The notes: generated from the letters alone by a model not told the origin. A stretch of DNA of 64,000 bases from Pseudomonas defluvii (GCF_001695625.1 NZ_MBPN01000008.1:1-64000), one strand, 5' to 3'. Shown: positions 44,881-54,167, counted from the stretch's first letter. A program made the numbers and translations.

Positions 44881-44972
44881 GCGGAACCTTCCTGCTCCCG
44901 CGTCCCTCTGATGGCAGGATGCCAAAGCGCTGACTAGGCTTTGGCCAATGCACGCACTTCAGAGGGATCGCC

Positions 44973-45218
44973 ATGGGCATCATTGGAACCATCTTCATCG
45001 GCCTGGTCGTGGGTCTGCTGGCACGCTTCCTCAAGCCAGGCGACGACAACATGGGCTGGATCATGACGATTGTGCTCGGCATCTGTGGATCCGTGGCTGC
45101 CACCTATGGTGGCCAGGCTTTGGGGATCTACCATGCCGGAGAAGGCGCAGGCTTCTTCGGTGCGCTGGTCGGTGCGATTGTGCTGTTGCTGATCTTCGGT
45201 TTCATCAAAAAGAACTGA
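44973..45218 (+). CDS. GlsB/YeaQ/YmgE family membrane protein
   Basis: 81-aa hydrophobic protein with three membrane segments (about 2-19, 28-45, 57-77) and the Gly-rich pattern GLVVGLLARFLKPG of the transglycosylase-associated family. Such proteins are often induced by stress in stationary phase, but their function is unproven. Ribosome site AGAGGGA at 44961-44967. A hairpin with T-run follows and is its likely terminator. Confidence 0.82.
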   Translation: MGIIGTIFIGLVVGLLARFLKPGDDNMGWIMTIVLGICGSVAATYGGQALGIYHAGEGAGFFGALVGAIVLLLIFGFIKKN

Positions 45219-45233
45219 CGTCAGGCTAGAATG

Positions 45234-45269
45234 CTCGGCAACTTACGTTCCCCTTGTTGCCGAGTTTTT
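45234..45269 (+). terminator. Terminator-like hairpin directly before the DUF3299 start codon
   Basis: CTCGGCAAC (45234-45242) and GTTGCCGAG (45256-45264), 13-base loop, followed by TTTTT (45265-45269). The next gene starts at 45271, and the only ribosome-site candidate, GAG (45262-45264), is in the 3' arm. It probably ends the YeaQ-like transcript, but if transcribed through, it would hide the next ribosome site. Confidence 0.7.
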
Positions 45270-45270
45270 C

Positions 45271-45804
45271 ATGCGCCGTATTTTCCTGTGTGCTCTCCTG
45301 TTTTGCAGTGGCCTGGCCCATGCCGAGTTGCCGGAAACCGACTGGTTGGAACTGATGCCCAAGTCGGACCAGAAGGCGCTTGAGGAAATGCCCGAGATTG
45401 ACCACAACTCTCCCGAAGCCAATGGCACGTTCAGCAACAAGGGCGGCTTGAAGCAAAGCAAGGGACTGCCAGCGGTGATGTACTCGAGCAAGACCGTTGC
45501 GTCCATGAACGGCAAGCACATCCGCCTGGGTGGCTATCCGGTACCTCTGGAAACCGATGCCAAAGGCAAAAGCACCTTGTTTTTCCTGGTGCCCTACCCA
45601 GGTGCCTGCATTCACGTGCCGCCACCGCCACCGAACCAGTTGGTACTGGTGCGCTACCCCAAAGGCTTGAAACTGGACGATATCTACACGCCGTTATGGG
45701 TCACTGGCACGTTGACGGTCGAGAAGGTCAGCAACGACCTGGCGGACGCAGCCTATGCGCTGGACGCCGGGCAGGTGCGGGTGGTGACGGACGCTGACCT
45801 TTGA
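45271..45804 (+). CDS. DUF3299 family secreted protein
   Basis: 177-aa protein with signal peptide 1-18 (MRRIFLCALLFCSGLAHA, cut before ELPETDW). The mature part has the DUF3299 hallmarks DWLELMP, IRLGGYPVPLE and FFLVPYPGACIHVPPPPPNQ, and looks like a periplasmic beta-rich domain. Members often accompany lipoprotein-releasing ABC transporters, but none is nearby here. The start codon abuts a terminator-like hairpin, so expression may be low or need a promoter within that hairpin; TAGAAT at 45227-45232 could be a -10 box. Confidence 0.82.
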   Translation: MRRIFLCALLFCSGLAHAELPETDWLELMPKSDQKALEEMPEIDHNSPEANGTFSNKGGLKQSKGLPAVMYSSKTVASMNGKHIRLGGYPVPLETDAKGKSTLFFLVPYPGACIHVPPPPPNQLVLVRYPKGLKLDDIYTPLWVTGTLTVEKVSNDLADAAYALDAGQVRVVTDADL

Positions 45805-45805
45805 T

Positions 45806-45825
45806 GGCGTTGGCAAGCCAACGCC
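45806..45825. other. Hairpin between convergent DUF3299 and mutarotase genes
   Basis: GGCGTTGGC and GCCAACGCC (9 bp) with two bases between. No T-run on either side. Probably a bidirectional mRNA end structure. Confidence 0.45.
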
Positions 45826-45840
45826 CACAGTAGTCCGGGT

Positions 45841-46737
45841 TTAGAGCGGCTCGCTGCCGATACTCAGGCTCAAGGTGTGACGGGCGCCTGGTGCCAGTTG
45901 CACCAGATCGTCCCAGACATTCGCCGTCTCTATGCACAGCATGCGCTGCCAGCCATCGTTGGCCATGTCGATCAGCTCGGCGGCGCGGTCGGTCCAGGGG
46001 TTCCAGATGACGGCCGAGCGCGAGCCACTGCTGCGCAACAGGATGCGACGGTTCCAGGCCGGGTCGACAATGCTCAGTTGCTCAGGCGCTTGCAGGTAGA
46101 TACGGTCGGTTTCCCCGGCAAAACCCAGGTCACCCTGTTGGTTGCGTTGCTCCCAGTTGGCCAGCGTTTCGATGTAGTTCAGCCCGGCCACGCCCTCGAC
46201 CCGAACCTGACGTACATCACTGACAGCGAAGTAGCTGTGCAGCGCCTGGCTGATGGTGACAGGGTCGCTACCCAGGTTTTCGCTGCTCAGGGTCAGGCTG
46301 AGTTGCTCGCCCATGACGATGCTCAGGTTTAGCGCGACGGTATGCGGCCAGCCGGGCAGGTTGCCCAGGGCTTGCGGCAGGGTGAAGTCGATACGCAACT
46401 CTGTGCTGCTGCTGTCGATGCCCAACAGTTGCCAGTCGCGCCCGCGTGCCAGGCCGTGGGCGGGCGCTTCACTGGCCTGGTACATGGCCTGCACGCTTTG
46501 CGGGTTGCGCGCCAGGTTGCCAAACCAGGGCCAGCATACCGGCACGCCTGCGCGTACCGACTTGCCCTGCTTGAACAGGGCCTGGTCGCTCAACCACAGC
46601 AGCGGCGGCTCGCCAACCCGTTGGTAGCTCAGCACCTGGGCACCCTGCTGGGCGATCAGTAGCTCAGCGCTGTCGCTGGTGATGCGCCAGCAGTTGAGCT
46701 CGCCGTGTTTTTCCGACTCTACCTTGGGTGTGGACAT
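45841..46737 (-). CDS. D-hexose-6-phosphate mutarotase (YeaD-like)
   Basis: 298-aa aldose-1-epimerase-family protein of the YeaD group, which interconverts alpha and beta anomers of glucose 6-phosphate and related sugars. Typical residues are GVPVCWPWFG near 65-74, the active-site His in PAHGLARGRDW (about 93-103), HSYFAVSDV near 168-176 and the catalytic Glu in MLCIETANV (about 270). A role supporting Zwf by supplying the reactive anomer is possible; the two genes are 22 kb apart. Confidence 0.88.
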   Translation of the reverse strand: MSTPKVESEKHGELNCWRITSDSAELLIAQQGAQVLSYQRVGEPPLLWLSDQALFKQGKSVRAGVPVCWPWFGNLARNPQSVQAMYQASEAPAHGLARGRDWQLLGIDSSSTELRIDFTLPQALGNLPGWPHTVALNLSIVMGEQLSLTLSSENLGSDPVTISQALHSYFAVSDVRQVRVEGVAGLNYIETLANWEQRNQQGDLGFAGETDRIYLQAPEQLSIVDPAWNRRILLRSSGSRSAVIWNPWTDRAAELIDMANDGWQRMLCIETANVWDDLVQLAPGARHTLSLSIGSEPL

Positions 46738-46809
46738 GCGTCTGATCTCGTTCGGTTGCCGTAAGGTCGTTGACCTCTCGTCTACCGCCGAGTGTACCGC
46801 GCCAGCCGC

Positions 46810-47211
46810 TCAGCGACGAGGTGGAACCGAGCGGGTGCGACCGCTGCCGTCGATGGCAACGAAGACGAACACCGCTTCGGTGACCTTGCGCCATTCGCTG
46901 GACAGCGGATCGTCGCTCCACACTTCGACCATCATCTGGATCGAGCTGCGGCCGATCTCCAGGGTCTGGGTATAGAAGGACAGTTGTGCGCCGACGGCGA
47001 CAGGCACCAGGAAGGCCATGCGATCAATTGCGACGGTAGCCACGCGGCCTCCTGCAACACGGCTGGCCATGGCCGTGCCGGCGAGGTCCATCTGGGCGAC
47101 CAGCCAGCCGCCATAGATATCGCCGAAACCGTTGGTTTCACGTGGCAATGCAGTGATTTGCAGGGCCAGGTCGCCTTGCGGGATAGGATCTTCTTGTTCG
47201 AGTTCAATCAT
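46810..47211 (-). CDS. Acyl-CoA thioesterase, YciA type
   Basis: 133-aa hotdog-fold thioesterase. The signature GFGDIYGGWLVAQMDLAG has Asp31, the Gly34-Gly35-Trp36 turn and Asp42, as in YciA. It is shorter than the thioesterase at 12.3 kb and lacks its basic tail. It reads in the same direction as the mutarotase gene, 72 bases upstream of it. Acyl-CoA specificity cannot be deduced. Confidence 0.87.
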   Translation of the reverse strand: MIELEQEDPIPQGDLALQITALPRETNGFGDIYGGWLVAQMDLAGTAMASRVAGGRVATVAIDRMAFLVPVAVGAQLSFYTQTLEIGRSSIQMMVEVWSDDPLSSEWRKVTEAVFVFVAIDGSGRTRSVPPRR

Positions 47212-47573
47212 GCCGGGGTAGCCTCTGACCCGTGACGCTTCATTGGTTAGCGCAGTGTGGACGCCTCGACAAACGATTCAGCATACGCACGCTACGCTGC
47301 GTTCGCTTTAGCCAGGCGGCGAAAGGAAACTCTGCGAAACCGACTAAGTATATTCAGCGGCGCTTTCGCACAACATCCTCCATAAGGCGTAGCCTTTTCC
47401 TGCATGGGGCCAGTATATAGAGCCTCGCGTGCAGCGACGACCATACGGTCACCATTATCTGTCGTGAATGTGTACATCCTGTACGTTTTCAAGCAAATTG
47501 CCTCGGATCCAACATTTTTCCCTGGCTGCAACCAGCGCTGTTGCCGCTTTAACCATCAATAAGAGACGCGTCG
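47212..47573. other. 362-base intergenic region before the MFS gene
   Basis: No convincing gene: a 79-codon minus-strand frame inside it has no ribosome site or recognisable product. The region is less GC-rich than its neighbours. It contains one small inverted repeat (47473-47485) and should hold promoters for the thioesterase and the transporter genes. Confidence 0.5.
47473..47485. promoter_or_regulatory. Small palindrome upstream of the MFS gene
   Basis: GTACATCCTGTAC: arms GTACA and TGTAC around TCC, about 90 bases before the start of the transporter gene. Candidate operator; regulator unknown. Confidence 0.35.
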
Positions 47574-48863
47574 ATGACCTCCGTGCCCACCAGTATCGCG
47601 CAGCCCTCGCGGCCGCTGACTCGCAGTGACTACAAGACCTTGTCGCTTTCCGCCCTGGGTGGTGCGCTGGAGTTCTACGACTTCATTATCTTTGTGTTCT
47701 TCGCCAAAGTGGTCGGCCACTTGTTCTTCCCCGCCGACATGCCTGAATGGCTGCGCCTGATGCAGACCTTCGGCATCTTTGCTGCCGGCTACCTGGCACG
47801 CCCACTGGGCGGTATCGTCATGGCACACTTCGGTGACCTGTTGGGGCGCAAGAAGATGTTCACCCTGAGCATCTTCATGATGTCTGTGCCGACACTGATC
47901 ATGGGCTTGCTCCCGACCTACGCGCAGATTGGCATGTGGGCGCCGATCCTGCTGTTGTTGATGCGGGTGATCCAGGGCGCAGCCATCGGTGGCGAAGTCC
48001 CAGGCGCCTGGGTGTTCGTCTCCGAGCATGTCCCGGCACGCAATACCGGCTATGCCTGCGGCACCCTCACGGCGGGGCTGACCTCCGGCATTCTGCTCGG
48101 CTCGCTGGTGGCTACCCTGATTAGCAGCCTCTACAGTGAGCAGGAACTGTCTGACTACGCTTGGCGGATTCCGTTCCTGCTGGGGGGTGTGTTTGGTCTG
48201 TTTTCGGTTTACCTGCGTCGCTGGTTGCACGAAACCCCGGTGTTCGCCGAGATGAAGGCGCGCCAGGCGTTGGCCGAAGAAGTGCCGCTGCGTGCGGTGC
48301 TGCGCGATCACCGCAGTGCCATCATCCTGTCGATGTTGCTGACCTGGCTGCTGTCGGCGGGCATCATCGTGGTGATCCTGATGACCCCGACCGTGCTGGA
48401 GACGGTCTACGGTATTCCCATGACCGTTGCGCTGCAGGCCAATAGCCTGGCCATTGTCCTGCTCAGCTTCGGCTGTGTCGCCGCCGGCATGCTCGCTGAT
48501 CGCTTCGGTGCCGGGCGGGTGTTCGTGGTGGGCAGCCTGTGCCTGCTGGCCAGCTCATGGGCGTTTTATCACAGCCTGGCGACCCATCCCGAGTGGCTGT
48601 TTCCGATGTATGCACTGACCGGGTTGTGCGTCGGCATCGTCGGTGCAGTGCCTTATGTGATGGTACGGGCGTTTCCGCCTGTGGTGCGGTTCAGTGGCCT
48701 GTCCTTCTCCTACAACCTGGCGTACGCCATTTTTGGTGGCCTGACGCCGATGGTCGTGACCTATCTGCTCAAGCTCAGCCCCATGGGCCCGTCCTATTAC
48801 GTGGCCGGTATTTGCACCATTGGTCTGCTAGTGGGTTGCTATTTACTGGCAACGAAGCGCTGA
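47574..48863 (+). CDS. MFS metabolite:H+ symporter (MHS family)
   Basis: 429-aa inner-membrane transporter with 12 predicted membrane segments. MHS-type features are the N-terminal ALEFYDFIIFVFFA, the loop motif FGDLLGRKKMF (between segments 2 and 3) and RVIQGAAIGGEVPGAWVFVSEH. Family substrates include citrate, alpha-ketoglutarate, shikimate and other carboxylates; the specific one is not evident. A transporter alone, with no catabolic genes beside it. Confidence 0.87.
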   Translation: MTSVPTSIAQPSRPLTRSDYKTLSLSALGGALEFYDFIIFVFFAKVVGHLFFPADMPEWLRLMQTFGIFAAGYLARPLGGIVMAHFGDLLGRKKMFTLSIFMMSVPTLIMGLLPTYAQIGMWAPILLLLMRVIQGAAIGGEVPGAWVFVSEHVPARNTGYACGTLTAGLTSGILLGSLVATLISSLYSEQELSDYAWRIPFLLGGVFGLFSVYLRRWLHETPVFAEMKARQALAEEVPLRAVLRDHRSAIILSMLLTWLLSAGIIVVILMTPTVLETVYGIPMTVALQANSLAIVLLSFGCVAAGMLADRFGAGRVFVVGSLCLLASSWAFYHSLATHPEWLFPMYALTGLCVGIVGAVPYVMVRAFPPVVRFSGLSFSYNLAYAIFGGLTPMVVTYLLKLSPMGPSYYVAGICTIGLLVGCYLLATKR

Positions 48864-48936
48864 AAGCGCTCTAGCCCAGCAGTCGTTACATTTTGAAAAG
48901 GCCTTCCTGCCTGAGCGGTGATGGCCATTCATCTAA

Positions 48937-48954
48937 TTGTCATATTCACTTCAT
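48937..48954 (+). promoter_or_regulatory. Pho box of pstS
   Basis: TTGTCAT-ATTC-ACTTCAT, two 7-base half-sites 11 bases apart, close to the PhoB consensus CTGTCAT-N4-CTGTCAT. It lies about 70 bases upstream of the pstS start. A third half-site-like GGTCAT follows at about 48960. Confidence 0.78.
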
Positions 48955-49025
48955 AGAGTGGTCATACGCCCTGCAGATACTGGGGCCCGATTCATCTCAA
49001 CCCCAATTCCTGCTAGGAGCAAGGC

Positions 49026-50027
49026 ATGAAACTGAAGCGTTTGATGGCGGCCCTGACGTTTGCCGCCGCTGGCGTTGCCACCGCTAATGCGGTTGCCGCT
49101 GTTGACCCTGCTATTCCGACTTACGTCAAAACCACTGGCGTGTCGGGCAACCTCTCCAGCGTCGGTTCCGATACCCTGGCCAACCTGATGACCCTGTGGG
49201 CTGAAGCCTACAAAAAAGAATACCCGAACGTGAACATTCAGATTCAGGCTGCCGGTTCCTCCACCGCACCGCCTGCACTGACTGAAGGCACCGCTAACCT
49301 GGGCCCGATGAGCCGCAAGATGAAGGACGTCGAGCTGCAGGCGTTCGAGCAGAAGTATGGCTACAAGCCAACCGCAATCCCGGTTGCTGTTGATGCCCTG
49401 GCTGTCTTCGTGCACAAGGACAACCCGATCAAGGGTCTGACCATGGCTCAGGTCGATGCGATCTTCTCGTCGACTCGCCTGTGCGGTGGCAAGAACGATG
49501 TCAAAACCTGGGGTGACCTGGGTGTGACCGGCGACCTGGCCAACAAGCCGGTTCAGTTGTTCGGTCGTAACTCGGTGTCCGGCACCTACGGCTACTTCAA
49601 GGAAGAAGCCCTGTGCAAAGGCGACTTCAAGCCTAACGTCAACGAACAGCCAGGCTCGGCTTCGGTCGTGCAGTCGATCAGCAGCTCGCTGAACGGCATC
49701 GGTTACTCGGGCATTGGTTACAAGACCGCCAGCGTGAAAACCGTGGCACTGGCCAAGAAGGAAGGCGGTGCCTTCGTTGAAGACAACGAAGCCAACGCAC
49801 TGAACGGCACCTACCCGCTGTCGCGCTTCCTCTACGTTTACGTCAACAAGGCACCGAACAAGCCTCTGGCACCGCTGGAAGCCGAGTTCGTCAAGCTGGT
49901 CCTGTCGCAGGCCGGTCAGCAAGTCGTGGTGAAAGACGGCTACATCCCGCTGCCAGCCAAAGTGGCTGAAAAAGCGCTGGCCGACCTCGGTCTGAGCCAA
50001 GGCGCCAAGGGCGTCGCGCAGAACTGA
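49026..50027 (+). CDS. pstS: Phosphate-binding protein PstS
   Basis: 333-aa periplasmic receptor of the high-affinity phosphate ABC transporter. The signal peptide covers about 1-25 (ending AVAA). The mature protein has [31 protein letters not shown] and [18 protein letters not shown], the phosphate-pocket stretches of the Pseudomonas-type PstS, which is longer and more divergent than that of E. coli. It is separated from pstC by a terminator and a second Pho box, so pstS can be made in excess over the membrane subunits. Confidence 0.95.
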   Translation: MKLKRLMAALTFAAAGVATANAVAAVDPAIPTYVKTTGVSGNLSSVGSDTLANLMTLWAEAYKKEYPNVNIQIQAAGSSTAPPALTEGTANLGPMSRKMKDVELQAFEQKYGYKPTAIPVAVDALAVFVHKDNPIKGLTMAQVDAIFSSTRLCGGKNDVKTWGDLGVTGDLANKPVQLFGRNSVSGTYGYFKEEALCKGDFKPNVNEQPGSASVVQSISSSLNGIGYSGIGYKTASVKTVALAKKEGGAFVEDNEANALNGTYPLSRFLYVYVNKAPNKPLAPLEAEFVKLVLSQAGQQVVVKDGYIPLPAKVAEKALADLGLSQGAKGVAQN

Positions 50028-50080
50028 GTGTGAACCTGGCAGGGTTCGGTATTGGCCGAATCCTGCTGCAAATTGCGAGT

Positions 50081-50114
50081 CCGCTGCCAGGACACCTGAG
50101 CGGCGGGCTTTTTT
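50081..50114 (+). terminator. Terminator after pstS
   Basis: CCGCTG...CAGG-ACA-CCTG...AGCGG folds into an imperfect hairpin (50081-50105), followed by CGGGC and six T. A further imperfect repeat lies at 50039-50066. They separate the pstS transcript from the pstC promoter. Confidence 0.6.
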
Positions 50115-50125
50115 GCGTCACTGCA

Positions 50126-50143
50126 TTGTCATGTTTCTGTCAT
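50126..50143 (+). promoter_or_regulatory. Pho box of pstCAB-phoU
   Basis: TTGTCAT-GTTT-CTGTCAT, a near-perfect PhoB site, ends 22 bases before the pstC ATG. A -10-like TAGGGT is at 50154-50159, about 10 bases after the box, the normal distance for PhoB-activated promoters. The leader would be extremely short. Confidence 0.86.
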
Positions 50144-50165
50144 ACGGGACCGCTAGGGTGTGCGC

Positions 50166-52454
50166 ATGAATGATCTGGCCAACTCCACAATGACCCAAAA
50201 TTCTCCCCCCGTGCGGATTGACTTCAATACGCCCGAATTGCAACGCAAGCGCCGTCTGCGCGCACTCAAGGATCGCCTGACCCGCTGGTATGTTCTGGTG
50301 GGCGGGTTGGCCGTGCTGGCCGCGATTACCTTGATCTTCTTCTACCTTGCGTACGTGGTCATGCCACTGTTCCAAGGTGCTGAACTGACCAGCAAGAAAG
50401 CGCTGACTCCAGCCTGGCTGCAACAGGATGCCGGCAAACCGCTGATGATCTCCCTGGAAGAGCAGAACCTTGTGGGGATGCGTGTTTCCGACAAAGGTCG
50501 AGTGCTGTTCTTCGACACCAAGACCGGTGACGAGCTGCAACACCTCGACCTGCCGTTGCCCGCCGATACCCAGGTAACTTCGATTGGTGTCGATCAGCCA
50601 GGCAACCCGCTGGTGGTGCTGGGCCTCTCCAATGGCCAGGCGCTGGCGTTCAGCCACAGCTACAAGATCACCTACCCGGACAACAAGAAAACCATCAGCC
50701 CAGCCATCGACTACCCCTATGGGCAAACACCGTTCACCCTTGATGACGAAGGGCGTCCGCTGGAACACGTGAGCCTGAACGTCAATGGCGACACGCTGGT
50801 GGTAGCAGGTTCGACCGGTTCACACCTGCAGGTGCTTTCGCTGGCCCGTGAAGAAAACATGATGACCGGTGAAGTCACCAGTGAGCAGAGCCGTATCGAC
50901 CTGCCGCAGATGACCGAACCGGTGAAGGCCATCTTCATCGACCCACGCCAGCAGTGGCTGTACGTGCTGAACGGTCGTGCTCAGGCGGACGTCTTCAGCC
51001 TGCGCGAAAAGAGCCTCAACGGTCGTTACAAACTGCTCGACGACGGCAATGCCGAAGTCACTGCCAGCACTCAGTTGGTGGGTGGTATCTCGCTGATCAT
51101 TGGTGACTCCAAAGGCGGTCTGAGCCAGTGGTTCATGGCCCGCGACCCTGATGGCGAGCAACGCTTCAAACGTATTCGCGACTTCAAGATGGGCACCGCC
51201 CCGGTGGTACAGATCGACGCCGAAGAGCGCCGCAAGGGCTTTGTCGCCCTGGACGCCAGTGGCAAGCTGGGTGTGTTCCACAGCACCGCCCACCGTACCC
51301 TGTTGATCGAGCCGGTCGCTGAAGGCGCGGGCATCCTGGCGCTGTCGCCACGTGCCAACCGGATCATCATCGAAGAAGGCAGCAAATTGCTGCCAGTGAG
51401 CCTGCGCAACCCGCACCCGGAAGTGTCCTGGAGCGCGCTGTGGAGCAAGGTCTGGTACGAGAACTATGACGAGCCGAAGTACGTCTGGCAGTCCACCGCG
51501 TCCAACACCGACTTCGAGCCCAAGCTGAGCCTGTCGCCACTGACCTTCGGTACCTTGAAGGCGGCTTTCTACGCCATGATCCTGGCAGCGCCGCTGGCGA
51601 TTGCTGCAGCGGTCTATACCGCTTACTTCATGGCGCCCGGCATGCGTCGCAAGGTCAAGCCGGTGATCGAACTGATGGAGGCGATGCCGACGGTCATTCT
51701 CGGTTTCTTCGCCGGTCTGTTCCTTGCGCCTTACCTGGAAGGCCATCTGCCGGGTGTATTCAGCCTGTTGCTGCTGACACCGATTGGCATTCTGGTCGCC
51801 GGTTTTGCCTGGACTCGTCTGCCGGAGTCGATCCGCCTGCGAGTGCCGGATGGCTGGGAGAGCGCGATCCTGATTCCGGTGATCCTCCTGACCGGTTGGT
51901 TTGCCCTGTACATGAGCCCGTTCCTTGAAACCTGGTTCTTCGGCGGTGACATGCGCCTGTGGATCACCAATGACCTGGGCATCACCTACGACCAGCGCAA
52001 CGCCCTGGTAGTCGGCCTGGCCATGGGCTTCGCGGTTATCCCGAACATCTACTCGATTGCCGAAGACGCCGTGTTCAGCGTGCCACGCAGCCTGACCCTG
52101 GGCTCCTTGGCTCTGGGCGCCACGCCATGGCAGACCCTGACCCGTGTGGTCATCCTGACCGCCAGCCCGGGGATCTTCTCGGCGCTGATGATCGGTATGG
52201 GCCGTGCGGTCGGTGAAACCATGATCGTGCTGATGGCCACGGGTAACACCCCGGTCATGGAGCTGAACCTGTTTGAAGGTATGCGCACCCTGGCGGCCAA
52301 CGTCGCGGTGGAGATGCCGGAATCGGAAGTCGGTGGCAGCCATTACCGCGTGCTGTTCCTCGCCGCGCTGGTACTGCTGATGTTCACCTTCGTGATGAAC
52401 ACCTTGGCCGAGCTGATTCGCCAGCGTCTGCGCAAGAAATACTCGTCGCTTTGA
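50166..52454 (+). CDS. pstC: Phosphate ABC transporter permease PstC, long Pseudomonas type
   Basis: 762-aa permease, more than twice the length of E. coli PstC. After a cytoplasmic tail and one membrane segment (about 40-68) comes a periplasmic insertion of roughly 380 residues (about 70-450) with repeated beta-strand patterns like a propeller (LFFDTKTGDELQHLDL, QVLSLAREEN, WLYVLNGRAQADVFSL). The C-terminal 300 residues are the permease domain proper (TFGTLKAAFYAMILAAPLAI..., EAMPTVILGFFAGLFLAP, and the EAA loop SLTLGSLALGATPWQTLTRV). The ATG at 50166 follows AGGGTG; a GTG 6 bases upstream or the ATG at 50190 are alternatives. Confidence 0.92.
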   Translation: MNDLANSTMTQNSPPVRIDFNTPELQRKRRLRALKDRLTRWYVLVGGLAVLAAITLIFFYLAYVVMPLFQGAELTSKKALTPAWLQQDAGKPLMISLEEQNLVGMRVSDKGRVLFFDTKTGDELQHLDLPLPADTQVTSIGVDQPGNPLVVLGLSNGQALAFSHSYKITYPDNKKTISPAIDYPYGQTPFTLDDEGRPLEHVSLNVNGDTLVVAGSTGSHLQVLSLAREENMMTGEVTSEQSRIDLPQMTEPVKAIFIDPRQQWLYVLNGRAQADVFSLREKSLNGRYKLLDDGNAEVTASTQLVGGISLIIGDSKGGLSQWFMARDPDGEQRFKRIRDFKMGTAPVVQIDAEERRKGFVALDASGKLGVFHSTAHRTLLIEPVAEGAGILALSPRANRIIIEEGSKLLPVSLRNPHPEVSWSALWSKVWYENYDEPKYVWQSTASNTDFEPKLSLSPLTFGTLKAAFYAMILAAPLAIAAAVYTAYFMAPGMRRKVKPVIELMEAMPTVILGFFAGLFLAPYLEGHLPGVFSLLLLTPIGILVAGFAWTRLPESIRLRVPDGWESAILIPVILLTGWFALYMSPFLETWFFGGDMRLWITNDLGITYDQRNALVVGLAMGFAVIPNIYSIAEDAVFSVPRSLTLGSLALGATPWQTLTRVVILTASPGIFSALMIGMGRAVGETMIVLMATGNTPVMELNLFEGMRTLAANVAVEMPESEVGGSHYRVLFLAALVLLMFTFVMNTLAELIRQRLRKKYSSL

Positions 52455-52471
52455 TAGGAAGGTAGAGATCC

Positions 52472-54142
52472 GTGAAAAAGGATTCCCTCAAAAGCTGGTT
52501 CAAGAGCGGCGCCCCTGGCGTCTGGATCAGCGGTGGCGCCGTGTCCATCGCGGTAATCATGACGATCGGCCTGTTGTCGGTGATCGCCGTGCGTGGCCTG
52601 GGTCACTTCTGGCCTGCTGATTTGGTTCAGACCACCTATAACGTGCCGGGCCAAGCCAGTCACATCGTTGTCGGCGAAGTGGTGCAAAAGGAAGAAGTAC
52701 CCCGTGCACGTCTGAAGGGGGCCGGTTTGCCGGTGCCCGATGAAGGCCCGGAGTTCATGACCCGCGAGCTGATCAAGGTCGGTAACCGCGACCTTAACGG
52801 CACGGACTTTACCTGGGTGGTGGGCGAGTGGCTGACTGAGCAAACCACGCCGGTTGATCTGATTGCCCTTGAGCGTCGCGAGTGGGGCAACTTCTACGGC
52901 TACCTGGTCAGTGTCAAGGAGGACGGCAAGGTCGTCGCCGAAGGCCAGGCCGCCTGGAATGAACTGCAGGCACGCCTCAAGCGCGCCGATCAGTTGGCTG
53001 GCGAACTGCAGAAGCTCGAAAAAAAGGACATTGGTGCGATCAACTACGGTCTTGAGCGCCTGCGTCTGCATAGCCGTAAGCTGGAGCTCGACGGCAAGCT
53101 CGATGCTGCTGCGCAAGCGGATATCGAGAGTGAGCGTGCCGAGCTGAACAACCGCTACAAGGCCGTTGAGGACCGCCTCGGCAGCCTGCACCAGGCATTC
53201 GCCCGCGACAGCCTGGTGGCTCGCGATGCGAATGGCCGGGAAGTCGAGATCAACCTGAGCAAGGTGGTTCACGCTTACCAGCCAAACGCCATGGGCACGC
53301 TGACCAAGCTGGGCGTTTATTTCAGCAAGGTCTGGGAGTTCCTCAGCGACGATCCACGTGAAGCGAACACCGAGGGCGGGATCTTCCCGGCGATCTTCGG
53401 TACCGTGATGATGACCCTGATCATGGCCGTGATCGTCACGCCGTTCGGCGTACTGGCGGCGGTGTACCTGCGTGAATATGCACGTCAGGGCCCGGTCACG
53501 CGCTTGATCCGTATTGCGGTGAACAACCTGGCGGGTGTTCCGGCCATCGTTTACGGCGTGTTCGGCCTTGGCTTCTTCGTCTACGTGCTGGGCGGCTCGC
53601 TCGATCGGCTGTTTTTCCCCGAAGCGCTGCCGGCGCCGACCCTGGGTACTCCAGGCTTGCTCTGGGCTTCGTTGACACTGGCCTTGCTGGCAGTACCGGT
53701 GGTGATCGTCGCCACCGAAGAAGGCCTGGCGCGTATCCCGCGTACCGTGCGTGAGGGCTCGTTGGCCCTCGGTGCGACCAAGGCCGAAACGCTGTGGAAA
53801 ATCGTTCTGCCAATGGCCAGCCCGGCGATGATGACCGGCATGATCCTGGCCGTTGCGCGTGCCGCCGGTGAGGTGGCGCCGCTGATGCTGGTAGGTGTGG
53901 TGAAACTGGCGCCGTCGTTGCCAGTGGACGGTAACTACCCGTACCTGCACCTGGACCAGAAAATCATGCACCTGGGCTTCCACATCTATGACGTGGGCTT
54001 CCAGAGCCCGAACGTCGAGGCTGCGCGGCCGCTGGTGTACGCCACCGCCCTGTTGCTGGTGCTGGTGATCGCCACCCTCAACCTTTCGGCGGTGTGGATC
54101 CGTAACCACCTGCGCGAGAAGTACAAGGCGCTGGACAGCTGA
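52472..54142 (+). CDS. pstA: Phosphate ABC transporter permease PstA, long Pseudomonas type
   Basis: 556-aa permease, starting with GTG after the site AGGAAGG. A first membrane segment (about 22-44) is followed by a hydrophilic insertion of about 220 residues (45-300) with a heptad-like stretch (ELQARLKRADQLAGELQKLEKKD and following, about 170-255) that probably forms a coiled coil in the periplasm. The permease domain then begins at GIFPAIFGTVMMTLIMAVIV (about 305) and carries the EAA loop REGSLALGATKAETLWKIVL. Pairs with PstC, which has an even larger insertion. Confidence 0.92.
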   Translation: MKKDSLKSWFKSGAPGVWISGGAVSIAVIMTIGLLSVIAVRGLGHFWPADLVQTTYNVPGQASHIVVGEVVQKEEVPRARLKGAGLPVPDEGPEFMTRELIKVGNRDLNGTDFTWVVGEWLTEQTTPVDLIALERREWGNFYGYLVSVKEDGKVVAEGQAAWNELQARLKRADQLAGELQKLEKKDIGAINYGLERLRLHSRKLELDGKLDAAAQADIESERAELNNRYKAVEDRLGSLHQAFARDSLVARDANGREVEINLSKVVHAYQPNAMGTLTKLGVYFSKVWEFLSDDPREANTEGGIFPAIFGTVMMTLIMAVIVTPFGVLAAVYLREYARQGPVTRLIRIAVNNLAGVPAIVYGVFGLGFFVYVLGGSLDRLFFPEALPAPTLGTPGLLWASLTLALLAVPVVIVATEEGLARIPRTVREGSLALGATKAETLWKIVLPMASPAMMTGMILAVARAAGEVAPLMLVGVVKLAPSLPVDGNYPYLHLDQKIMHLGFHIYDVGFQSPNVEAARPLVYATALLLVLVIATLNLSAVWIRNHLREKYKALDS

Positions 54143-54167
54143 TCGACAGTCCCCTGAATTGCAAGTG

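Noticed and set aside
47292-47531. 79-codon minus-strand gene in the 362-base gap before the transporter
   Set aside because: No ribosome site, no motif, Arg-rich composition typical of random frames.
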